The position numbers and the translations under genes were made by a program. DNA of 9,833 nt. Origin: Bacteroidales bacterium (lineage in GTDB: Bacteria > Bacteroidota > Bacteroidia > Bacteroidales > UBA932). The DNA lies in NCBI GenBank assembly GCA_016283985.1, contig JAEENZ010000007.1, positions 1-9,833 of the forward strand. The letters run 5' to 3'. This document shows, in pieces, positions 1 through 7,562 of this stretch (its first letter is position 1; each line of letters begins with the position of its first letter). A model generated the notes under the pieces. It was not told the DNA's origin, searched no databases, and saw only the letters and a list, made by a program, of their open reading frames with translations.

Positions 1-879
1 AATCTCACCTACACCCTCATGAGCAAGCGCAAGCTGCTGGAGCTGGTGCAGAAGGGCCTGGTGGCCGGATGGGATGATCCCCGCATGCCTACGCTCTGCG
101 GAGTGCGTCGCCGCGGATACACCGCCGAGGCCCTCAAGATGTTCTGCGACAAGATAGGCGTCAGCAAGCGCGACCAGCTCATGGACATCCAGCTCCTCGA
201 GTGGTGCGTACGCCAGGACCTCAACGCCCGTGCAAATCGCTACATGGTGGTGCAGGATCCTGTCAAACTCACCATCACCAACTATCCCGACGGCCAGGTG
301 GAATGGTTCGACTGTCCCCTTAACCCGGCTGAGCCCGAAGGCGCAACCCGCAAGGTTCCATTCACGAAGGAACTCTACATTGAGCGCGCTGACTTCATGG
401 AGGATGCCCCCAACAAGTTCTTCCGTCTCAAACCCGGCGGAGAGGTTCGCCTGAAATACACCTACATTATCAAGTGCGAAGAAGTGGTGAAGGATTCCGA
501 CGGCAACATTACCGAGCTCAAGTGCATCTACGATCCTTCTACGCGTCCCGGCGCAGGTGAATGGCGTTCCGTCAAGGGCACCATCCACTGGGTGAGCACT
601 CAGTTCGCAAAGGAAGTCACCCTGCGCAATTACGACCGACTCTTCACCCTTGCGGACATGAGCCAGGTTCCCGAAGACAAGGATTACAAGGATTTCCTCA
701 ACCCCGAATCCCTCGTGGTTGCAAAGGCTTTCGCCGAACCCGCCCTGCTGGAAGACGCTTCCGGCATCGCCGTGCAGTTCGAGCGTACCGGCTACTACGT
801 GAAAGATTACGACAGCACGCTGGAGAATCCCATCTTCAACAAGACCGTCTCGCTGAAGGATTCCTATAAACCCGAATAA
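1..879 (+). CDS. glnS: Glutaminyl-tRNA synthetase, C-terminal part (5' end outside window)
   Basis: Charges tRNA-Gln with glutamine in the cytoplasm, using ATP. The reading frame is open from base 1 (N-L-T-Y-T-L before the first ATG at 19), so the true start lies upstream and the ATG at 19 is internal. That internal Met begins MSKRK, the class I synthetase KMSKR signature in the VMSKR/LMSKR form of GlnRS. It is followed by the GlnRS-specific stretch GWDDPRMPTLCGVRRRGYT. Further on come DPVKLTITNYP and the C-terminal beta-barrel anticodon-binding region with VKGTIHWVS, NPESLVVAKAFAEP and VQFERTGYY. About 287 residues remain from the motif, which matches the distance to the end in E. coli GlnRS (554 aa), so the 3' end is complete. 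The discriminating GlnRS residues make GluRS unlikely. The TAA stop shares one base with the flippase start (TAATG). Confidence 0.97.
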   Translation, partial: NLTYTLMSKRKLLELVQKGLVAGWDDPRMPTLCGVRRRGYTAEALKMFCDKIGVSKRDQLMDIQLLEWCVRQDLNARANRYMVVQDPVKLTITNYPDGQVEWFDCPLNPAEPEGATRKVPFTKELYIERADFMEDAPNKFFRLKPGGEVRLKYTYIIKCEEVVKDSDGNITELKCIYDPSTRPGAGEWRSVKGTIHWVSTQFAKEVTLRNYDRLFTLADMSQVPEDKDYKDFLNPESLVVAKAFAEPALLEDASGIAVQFERTGYYVKDYDSTLENPIFNKTVSLKDSYKPE

Positions 880-2399
880 TGCCAGAACGGAACATATCGG
901 AGAACAGCAGAAGGATCGCCCGAAATACGGTCCTTCTGTATTTCCGCATGTTCCTTCTGATGGCTATAGGGCTGTTCACTTCCCGTATCGTCCTCCGCTC
1001 GCTCGGATTCGACAATATGGGTATCTACAACGTGGTGGGCAGCGCCGTGACCATTTTCCTGATAGTCACCCAGGCCCTTACGACGGCCATAAGCCGCTTC
1101 ATCACTTTCAGCCTGGGCGAGGGCGATCCCGACAAGTCCAGGAGGGTTTTCTCTACCAGTCTGATCATCGTGGCGTTGCTTGCAGCAATCATAATCATAC
1201 TGGGTGAGACCCTCGGAATCGTATTCGTACACAGATGGGCCGTCATCCCGGCCGACAGGGTTCCTGCGGCGACCTGGGTGCTGCATGCATCCCTCGCCGT
1301 GCTGGTAATCAACCTATTCAGCGTACCTTTCAACGCGGAGATCATCGCCCACGAGCACATGAAGGCTTTCGCGTATATAAGCGTAGTGGAAGCAGTGCTG
1401 AAGCTTTCCGTGGCGCTCTGCCTCGCCTATACTTCAAAGGATACGCTGATAGTCTATGCCGTGCTGCTGGTGCTGGTAGCCTTGATAGTTAGATGCCTGT
1501 ATGCCATCTACTGCAGGCGTTACGATGAATGCAAGGGTAGCCTGGTCTTTGACAGGGGCATCTTCAAAGACATGTTCTCCTTTGCCAGCTGGAACTTTTT
1601 CGGAGTAATGCCAACGATGCTCAACACGCACGGCGTGGGAATTGCGACAAACCAGTTCTTCTCCCTCGCCGTCAATGCTGCCAGGAACCAGACCACGCAG
1701 GTCGAGGGCATCGTGAGACAGTTCGTAAACAGTTTTACCACTGCCCTGAATCCGCAGATAACCAAATCCTATGCTGAAGGCAAGTATGACTATTGTTTCC
1801 ATCTTGTCTGCACCGGAGCGCGGTATTCCTGGCTGCTGATGCTGTTCTTCGCAATACCGGTACTCTTCGAGTCCGACATGCTCATGCGATTATGGCTCGG
1901 CGAGTATCCTATGTATACGGAAATATTCGTCAAGGTTGCCATTTTCGCCCAGATGGCAGACATGATGGGCAATTCGATGGCCGTTTTGGCCATGGCCACC
2001 GGAGACATCCGCCGCTATTATCTGATAGTGGGTGGAATCATCGTAACGGTATTGCCGATCTCCATTCTCTGCTTTTACCTGGGAGCGCCCCCCGTCGTTT
2101 CATACGTGGTCTATCTGGTCGTGTATTCCATCCTTATCGCTGCCAAATGCCTCATTTTGCAACGACAGATACATTTCCCCGTTTCCCGCTTTTTCAAAGA
2201 AGTGATTCTCCGTATCCTGCCGGTAACGGCGGCGGCGATCGCAACTACGGCCATTGTCTGGTTCATCCTTCCTTCTGGGTGGGTCAGGCTGCTGACGGTA
2301 CTTTTGACGAGCACCGTTTCGATCATCGGGTTTACATGGCTCTGGGGTTCTACTCAGGGTGAAAGGGATTATGCATTATCCAAACTCCGCATCAAATGA
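879..2399 (+). CDS. Wzx-type polysaccharide/lipid-linked oligosaccharide flippase (MOP superfamily)
   Basis: Predicted inner-membrane protein of 506 residues that would flip undecaprenyl-linked sugar units from the cytoplasmic to the periplasmic face. A short basic N-terminus (MPERNISENSRRIARN) leads into the first membrane helix. Hydrophobic segments then run the whole length, about 12-14 by eye, with the last pair near residues 440-490. Features seen in Bacteroidetes Wzx/RfbX-like proteins include LYFRMFLLMAIGLFTSRIVL, LGFDNMGIYNVVG and ALTTAISRFITFSLGEGD. The central segment FASWNFFGVMPTMLNTHGVG is the usual start of the second half. Length is normal for the family. The start at 879 overlaps the glnS stop by one base, and the end overlaps the next gene in an ATGA arrangement (2396-2399). 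No Shine-Dalgarno is visible. The substrate cannot be told from sequence; the adjacent pyruvyltransferase-GT2 gene supports a role in surface glycan export. A MATE drug exporter is a less likely alternative. Confidence 0.9.
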   Translation: MPERNISENSRRIARNTVLLYFRMFLLMAIGLFTSRIVLRSLGFDNMGIYNVVGSAVTIFLIVTQALTTAISRFITFSLGEGDPDKSRRVFSTSLIIVALLAAIIIILGETLGIVFVHRWAVIPADRVPAATWVLHASLAVLVINLFSVPFNAEIIAHEHMKAFAYISVVEAVLKLSVALCLAYTSKDTLIVYAVLLVLVALIVRCLYAIYCRRYDECKGSLVFDRGIFKDMFSFASWNFFGVMPTMLNTHGVGIATNQFFSLAVNAARNQTTQVEGIVRQFVNSFTTALNPQITKSYAEGKYDYCFHLVCTGARYSWLLMLFFAIPVLFESDMLMRLWLGEYPMYTEIFVKVAIFAQMADMMGNSMAVLAMATGDIRRYYLIVGGIIVTVLPISILCFYLGAPPVVSYVVYLVVYSILIAAKCLILQRQIHFPVSRFFKEVILRILPVTAAAIATTAIVWFILPSGWVRLLTVLLTSTVSIIGFTWLWGSTQGERDYALSKLRIK

Positions 2400-3355
2400 C
2401 TCCTTTCGGACATATAAAGAATTACTTTCTGCCTCGTCTTGCAATGACGAGAGATGCATGGTGTTTTTTATGGGCAAACTTCAGGTATAACGCATCCATG
2501 GGATCTACCAAAGACCCGGACAAACTGTGTTATCTCATTCTGAGAGAAGCTCATACCCTGGAAAAAGGCATGTCAATGCGCGCCCCGCGTCACGGATTCG
2601 GAACCCAGAAGGCATCCCACCTGATCAAAAGAATCGAAGATTACGCTTCCAGATACGGCTATTCCCCCTCCATCTCCAATGCCCTTGCGATCATTGACGG
2701 ATATCTGGTTTATTCAAAGGCATCAGGCATCGACGTGGGAGTACTCGAGACAGAATTCAAAAAGGTTCTGGAGATGCTCGGCAATCCGGATTATCATAAG
2801 GATCCTTGCATCCTCGACATCCGGCGCAGCCATCCTGAAACTTACGAGGATGTCATCCTCAGCCGGCACTCCTGCAGGTATTTCCGCAAGGAAAAAATAG
2901 ACCGCGCCCTTATTGTCAAGGCTCTGGAACTCGCCAGCCATTCTCCCTCGGCATGCAACAGGCAGGCGTGGCACACGCATGTCTTCTCCGGGAACTCCTG
3001 CAGGGACGTTCTCCTTTGGCAGGAAGGATGTCATGGTTTTGAAGAAGAACCTGATACTTGCATTCTTGTTACCGCAGACCGTAAGGCATTTTTGCATTAC
3101 GAGATGTTTCAGCCTTATGTGGATGGCGGCATGTACTCTATGAACCTGATCAATGCCCTACATAGCCTGGGCCTGGCCACGTTGCCGGTGTCTTGCGGCT
3201 TCCATTACGAAAAACTCAAAGCATTGGCAGATTTCGGAATTCCGGCAAACGAAGTTCCGATCGTCATCATCGCCGTCGGCTATCCTGAGGAAAGCACGCG
3301 TGTGGCTGCATCAGTGAGGAAAAGCGTTACGGACACTAACACCTTCCACGAATGA
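2396..3355 (+). CDS. Nitroreductase-family flavoprotein with N-terminal extension, polysaccharide-locus type
   Basis: Predicted cytoplasmic FMN-dependent oxidoreductase of 319 residues; the physiological substrate is unknown. The nitroreductase fold occupies roughly residues 150-310. It has the FMN-phosphate motif SRHSCRYF (R157, R161), the second flavin motif SPSACNRQAW (183-192) and the C-terminal IIAVGYPEE (G295-Y296-P297). The first ~150 residues are an extra region not found in compact ~200-residue nitroreductases. It carries the motif REAHTLEKGMSM then PRHGFG (H53, E56-K57-G58, R65, G67-F68-G69), which I recognise from Bacteroidetes nitroreductases near polysaccharide pyruvyltransferases. 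No signal peptide or membrane helix is evident. Both ends overlap neighbours in ATGA form, so translation is probably coupled to the flippase and the pyruvyltransferase. That suggests a redox step in making or recycling a glycan precursor, but this is inference from position. A general quinone or nitro-compound reductase is the alternative. Confidence 0.88.
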   Translation: MTPFGHIKNYFLPRLAMTRDAWCFLWANFRYNASMGSTKDPDKLCYLILREAHTLEKGMSMRAPRHGFGTQKASHLIKRIEDYASRYGYSPSISNALAIIDGYLVYSKASGIDVGVLETEFKKVLEMLGNPDYHKDPCILDIRRSHPETYEDVILSRHSCRYFRKEKIDRALIVKALELASHSPSACNRQAWHTHVFSGNSCRDVLLWQEGCHGFEEEPDTCILVTADRKAFLHYEMFQPYVDGGMYSMNLINALHSLGLATLPVSCGFHYEKLKALADFGIPANEVPIVIIAVGYPEESTRVAASVRKSVTDTNTFHE

Positions 3356-5397
3356 AACTGCTTCTCATAGACCAGCCCATACGCAATCGCGGAGATGAAT
3401 CGGCGCACAAGGCGCTCGTGAGGCGACTTCTGCAGGCAGACAGGTCCATAACGATTACGGTTCCCTATCGCTACGAAAAGTCGGCGATGATTCCGATGAT
3501 GGTGGATGATCCCAGAGTTGAATACGTCCAGGTCAAACCCGGCCGTTATTCATACAAGTTCAGGATCATAGGGCAGGAATACGGCCTACGCATTGCCTGG
3601 CTCATGGATCCGGCCATACGTAAAATGATCCGTCTGTATAAAAAGGCGGATCTTGTACTCGCATCTCCGGGAGGAATCAACCTGGGCGGTTTCCAGGACT
3701 GGGTGCACCTGTTTCATTTGGAACTCGCCCAATATCTGCGCAAACCTCTGGCATATTTCGGAAGGTCCGTGGGTCCTTTCCCGGAAGACAGCCCGAAACA
3801 GCAGTTATTCCATAAACTCTCGAAAGAAATCATCTCTTACATGAGTTTCGTCTCGATACGTGACAGGATATCGGACGAATTCATCCCCGGGGCGGTCAAA
3901 ACGCTGGACAGCGCTTTCCTGGAAACGCCCCAGGCGGAATTACCGGATCTGCCGGAAGGGAAATACGTGGTATTTGTCCCCAATGAGCTGAACTGGCACT
4001 ATGCATACAAGGGTGTCGGCACCGAAAGGATCAGAAACTTCTATTCAGACATCGCAGCCCTGATCCATGCCCGATATCCCGATCACCGGATCATCTATCT
4101 CCCCCAGTTATACATGGGCAGGATGCCGGTAGAATGCGACCGCGATTTCTTTATGACTATTTGCTCCGGAGACGATTACGTTGCTCCCGAAGACTGGAGT
4201 TCGGACGTGCAGCAGCAAGTCATACGGGGAGCATCCTGCCTTGTCGGAGCACGCTACCATTCGGTGGTGTTTGCCATCAACAATGCAGTTCCGTTCGTGG
4301 CGCTCAGCTATGAACACAAAATTGCCGGTCTTTGCGAGAGCCTGGGTTTCAGCTACATAGACATCAGCCATGCGTTCGAAGAGGGCATCGACCTTCTGCC
4401 CGAGATCGACAGGGCACTCCTCGACCCGCAATGCGATAAAGAGAAAACGGCAGAAGCAAAACATATTGCTGAAAAAGGATTCGAATCCTTTACGGACTAT
4501 CTTCTGGGCAGGAACGGCATCAGTGTCATCGTTCCCAACTATAACCATGCACGCTTCCTGAAGCAGAGACTGGATTCCATCTTCAACCAAACGGTTAAGC
4601 CTTTGGAGGTCATTGTCCTGGACGATGCCTCGACCGACGATTCCCTTTCCGTCCTTGAACCATACGAAGACCGGATACGCCTGATTGTAAATGAAACTAA
4701 CGGAGGCTCGCCGTTCCCTCAGTGGAAAAAAGGCATGGAGGCCGCAAAGGGCAACTTGATTTGGATCGCCGAAAGCGATGATTTTGCCGATACCACATTC
4801 CTCGAGACGGCAGCACGTCCATTCCAGACTGACCATTCGTGCACGTTGTCATTCGTACGCTCCGTCCTTACCGATGCCGAAGGAAATGACTACGGACCGC
4901 ACCCATATCAAAAAGATATGGCGAAGCCTTTCAAATCATCCGGGAAAAAGTTCATCACAAATTATCTGGCCCGCAAGAATCAGGTGGTGAATGCAAGTTC
5001 CGCGGTATTCTCCAGAAAAACCGCCCTTGGAATCGATAATGGTTACGAGACTTATGGAGGATCCGGCGACATCGTATTCTGGGCGGGCATGGCAGAAAAT
5101 GGCAACATATATTACAATCCACAGATGTTGAACCATTTCCGCCAGCATGGTTCGAACCGGACCAAAGAGTATTCGGTCAACGGAAAAGGAGAGGCGGAGG
5201 CTTTGAGGGTAATAAAATGGATGAAAGCAGAAGGATATATCAATGGCTGGCCCTTGTTCATGACCAAGGTATATCATTATAGAAAGTTACGGTACTCCAA
5301 CAATAATGTCGATCCCGAGTTGTTGAATGCATGGGGAGGACGGACGATCGGATTCTTTGCATATGTCAAATATCTACTTCACAGGCATGATTTTTAA
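3352..5397 (+). CDS. Fused polysaccharide pyruvyltransferase - GT2 glycosyltransferase
   Basis: Two-domain enzyme of 681 residues. Residues 1 to about 385 are a polysaccharide pyruvyltransferase (CsaB/WcaK-like family), which moves pyruvate from phosphoenolpyruvate onto a sugar as a ketal. Visible marks are IRNRGDESAHKAL near the start (N12-R13-G14-D15-E16), ASPGGINLGGF, YFGRSVGPF (135-143) and the family signature GARYHSVVFA with R301 and H303. Residues ~388-640 are a GT-A family 2 glycosyltransferase. It has GISVIVPNYNHARFL, VIVLDDASTDDSL (D424-D425), NGGSP, and the metal-binding AESDDF (D476-D477). A tail of about 40 residues follows. No transmembrane helices are apparent, so the protein is probably cytoplasmic and may associate with the membrane. 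The start at 3352 overlaps the nitroreductase stop (ATGA), and the stop at 5395-5397 lies inside the beginning of the GH89 gene. The frame is open through the linker with no sign of a frameshift, so the fusion looks genuine. The sugar donor and acceptor are unknown. Confidence 0.9.
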   Translation: MKLLLIDQPIRNRGDESAHKALVRRLLQADRSITITVPYRYEKSAMIPMMVDDPRVEYVQVKPGRYSYKFRIIGQEYGLRIAWLMDPAIRKMIRLYKKADLVLASPGGINLGGFQDWVHLFHLELAQYLRKPLAYFGRSVGPFPEDSPKQQLFHKLSKEIISYMSFVSIRDRISDEFIPGAVKTLDSAFLETPQAELPDLPEGKYVVFVPNELNWHYAYKGVGTERIRNFYSDIAALIHARYPDHRIIYLPQLYMGRMPVECDRDFFMTICSGDDYVAPEDWSSDVQQQVIRGASCLVGARYHSVVFAINNAVPFVALSYEHKIAGLCESLGFSYIDISHAFEEGIDLLPEIDRALLDPQCDKEKTAEAKHIAEKGFESFTDYLLGRNGISVIVPNYNHARFLKQRLDSIFNQTVKPLEVIVLDDASTDDSLSVLEPYEDRIRLIVNETNGGSPFPQWKKGMEAAKGNLIWIAESDDFADTTFLETAARPFQTDHSCTLSFVRSVLTDAEGNDYGPHPYQKDMAKPFKSSGKKFITNYLARKNQVVNASSAVFSRKTALGIDNGYETYGGSGDIVFWAGMAENGNIYYNPQMLNHFRQHGSNRTKEYSVNGKGEAEALRVIKWMKAEGYINGWPLFMTKVYHYRKLRYSNNNVDPELLNAWGGRTIGFFAYVKYLLHRHDF

Positions 5398-7561
5398 ACG
5401 ATTCATACCCGCCATCCTTGCCATTCTCCTCTGTGGAGCATGCGTGCAAGAACCTGAAAGCGTCAAAGAAGCGAAGGCGCTCGCCAGGCGGCTCATCCCC
5501 GCACAGGCGGGAAGCATAGTCTTCCACGAAACACCCGCAGACACTGCGGACACTTTCACGCTGAAATCCGAAAATGGCAAGATAGTAATCGAAGCCAACA
5601 ACGCCGGCACAATGGCAGTAGGCCTCAACTACTACCTTAACAACTATTGCAATACCACCGTATCCGAATACGCCGCCCACGCAGTGGAGATGCCGGCAAA
5701 ACTGCCCGAGGTTCCCGAGCCCGTCTCGGTCAGCGCAAAAGTTCCCTACAGGTTTTATCTCAACTACTGCACCTTCGGCTACACAATGCCATGGTGGGGA
5801 TGGAAGGAATGGGAGTGTTTCATAGATTGGATGGCGCTGAACGGGGTTAACATGCCTCTTGCCACCACTGGAGAAGAAGCGGTCTGGCAGCGCGTTTGGA
5901 GGCGTTTCGGCATGAGCGATGAGCAGATTCGCGCGCACTTCACCGGGCCTGCCCATCTCGCATGGCACAGGATGGTCAACGTCAACTCCTTCCAGGGGCC
6001 TCTCCCTCAGGATTGGATCGACGGCCAGGCGGAACTCCAAAAAAAGATACTCGAACGCGAGCGCAGCCTCTCCATGAAACCCGTCCTGAGGGCTTTCAGC
6101 GGCAGCGTTCCAGCGGTTTTCAAGGACATGCATCCCGAGGCCACCATCACCAAGGTAAGCAACTGGGGACGCTTCGGAGACCCTTACCGCTGCTGGTTCC
6201 TATCCCCCATGGATCCCCTCTACACCGAGATCCAGAAGGCCTACATCGAGGAGCAGACCGCCATGTTCGGCACCGACCACATCTACGGGCTGGATCCCTT
6301 CAACGAAGTGGACGCCCCGTCCTGGGATCCGGAAACCCTTGCCGAGTACGGCGGATCGTTCTGGAAATCCCTCGAAGCCGCGGATCCTGAATCCATCTGG
6401 CTCCAGATGGGCTGGTTCCTGATCAACGACCGCAAGCACTGGACTCCCGAGAACATGGAGGCCTATCTCGGCAGCGTTCCAAGGGGCAAGATGATAATGC
6501 TTGACTACCACGACGACTGGATCCTCGGATGGAAGATCACCGACCGCTTCTACGGCCACGACTACATAGCCTGCGCCCTTCTGAACTTCGGCGGCAACAC
6601 GCTCTTCAACGGTAACTTCCCCACCCTAATCCCCTTCTACAAGGAGACTCTGGAGGACGGTGGCTCGAACATGAAGGGCGTGGGGTCCACCCTGGAGGGC
6701 TTCGGTACCAATCCTTACTATTACGAATTCGTGCTGAGCCAGGCCTGGAACTATCCCCAGACCCCCGACGAGTGGATAGACAAGCTCGCCGACCGCCACA
6801 TAGGCCGGGAAGATGCAGCCGCACGAGCCCTCTGGCACGACCTCATCATGAACGTCGCGCCCAAGTATACGGGGTCCGGTGTGTCCATGAACGCCCATCC
6901 CAAGTTCGGCGAACGCTGGAACTGGACGGTCAAGTATCCCGACATCAAGGGCCGCACTCCAATTATGGATTATGCCTGGCGCAAGATGCTCGAAGTCGGA
7001 TCCGACCGCTACGAATGGCGCTACGACCTCGTAAACCTCGGACGGCAAGCCCTGGGAGACTATTTCGACGTGCTGAAAGACAGCCTGGAAATCGCATGGA
7101 ATGCAAAAGACCTTGAGCAGATGAAGGCTCTGAGCACCAGAATGGGAGAAGTGATGGACGATTGCGACAGGCTGGTCGCCTGCGTGCCGGAATTCAACCT
7201 CCAGGATTGGAACGAGGCCGCCCGCACCTGGGGTAAGACATCAGAAGAGAAGGATTATTATGAACGCTCAGCACGTACGATTCTCTCCATCTGGGGCAAC
7301 GCTACCAATCTCACCGACTATGCCAACCGCCAGTGGGCTGGGCTTATCAAGAGCTACTACAAGCCCCGCTGGATGATGTTCTGCAGGGATCTGATCAATG
7401 CAGTCGAAGACGGCCTCGAGTTCAACGTGCAGCGTTTCGACGAGCGCATACGCTACCATGAAGTGCTGTGGACCGAACCGTCCGCCACCACAATAGACTA
7501 CAACGCCCCCGGCGACCCTGTGGAAATCTCGAAAGAAATAATAAACAAATACGGATTCTGA
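5387..7561 (+). CDS. Alpha-N-acetylglucosaminidase, family GH89 (NAGLU-like), predicted lipoprotein
   Basis: Retaining glycosidase that removes terminal alpha-linked N-acetylglucosamine, the activity of human NAGLU on heparan sulfate and of bacterial GH89 enzymes on mucin-type glycans. The 724-residue length is close to human NAGLU (743). The ATG at 5387 was chosen because it gives a compact lipoprotein signal, MIFKRF, a hydrophobic stretch and CGAC with C19 as acceptor; this lipobox is slightly atypical (Cys at -3). In-frame ATGs at 5327 and 5363 would add residues in front of the signal. Expected domains are a small N-terminal domain (~20-125), the catalytic barrel (~130-440) and a helical C-terminal domain. 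WWGWKEWECFIDWMALNGVN, FTGPAHLAWHRM and FGTDHIYGLDPFNEV closely match NAGLU. E307 (in FNEV) and E437 (in TLEGFG) align with human E316 and E446, with the same 130-residue spacing. The C-terminal DYANRQWAGLIKSYYKPRW is also conserved. It overlaps the upstream gene by 11 bases. Confidence 0.95.
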   Translation: MIFKRFIPAILAILLCGACVQEPESVKEAKALARRLIPAQAGSIVFHETPADTADTFTLKSENGKIVIEANNAGTMAVGLNYYLNNYCNTTVSEYAAHAVEMPAKLPEVPEPVSVSAKVPYRFYLNYCTFGYTMPWWGWKEWECFIDWMALNGVNMPLATTGEEAVWQRVWRRFGMSDEQIRAHFTGPAHLAWHRMVNVNSFQGPLPQDWIDGQAELQKKILERERSLSMKPVLRAFSGSVPAVFKDMHPEATITKVSNWGRFGDPYRCWFLSPMDPLYTEIQKAYIEEQTAMFGTDHIYGLDPFNEVDAPSWDPETLAEYGGSFWKSLEAADPESIWLQMGWFLINDRKHWTPENMEAYLGSVPRGKMIMLDYHDDWILGWKITDRFYGHDYIACALLNFGGNTLFNGNFPTLIPFYKETLEDGGSNMKGVGSTLEGFGTNPYYYEFVLSQAWNYPQTPDEWIDKLADRHIGREDAAARALWHDLIMNVAPKYTGSGVSMNAHPKFGERWNWTVKYPDIKGRTPIMDYAWRKMLEVGSDRYEWRYDLVNLGRQALGDYFDVLKDSLEIAWNAKDLEQMKALSTRMGEVMDDCDRLVACVPEFNLQDWNEAARTWGKTSEEKDYYERSARTILSIWGNATNLTDYANRQWAGLIKSYYKPRWMMFCRDLINAVEDGLEFNVQRFDERIRYHEVLWTEPSATTIDYNAPGDPVEISKEIINKYGF

Positions 7562-7562
7562 T

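Noticed and set aside
19..879. Treating the ATG at 19 as the start of a short complete gene
   Set aside because: It is the Met of the KMSKR catalytic motif and the frame is open to base 1, so the gene is simply cut by the window edge.
4108..4836. Minus-strand open frame of 242 codons opposite the pyruvyltransferase-GT2 gene
   Set aside because: No known motifs, and it spans the boundary of two strongly supported domains on the other strand; a shadow frame.
5340..5387. Bacteroides-type promoter (TTTG ... TAnnTTTG) before the GH89 gene
   Set aside because: A TTTG is present in the AT-rich stretch but no convincing TAnnTTTG element lies at the right spacing.
5366..6133. Minus-strand open frame of 255 codons opposite the start of the GH89 gene
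   Set aside because: The translation shows no family signature, and the + strand frame carries clear GH89 conservation throughout.
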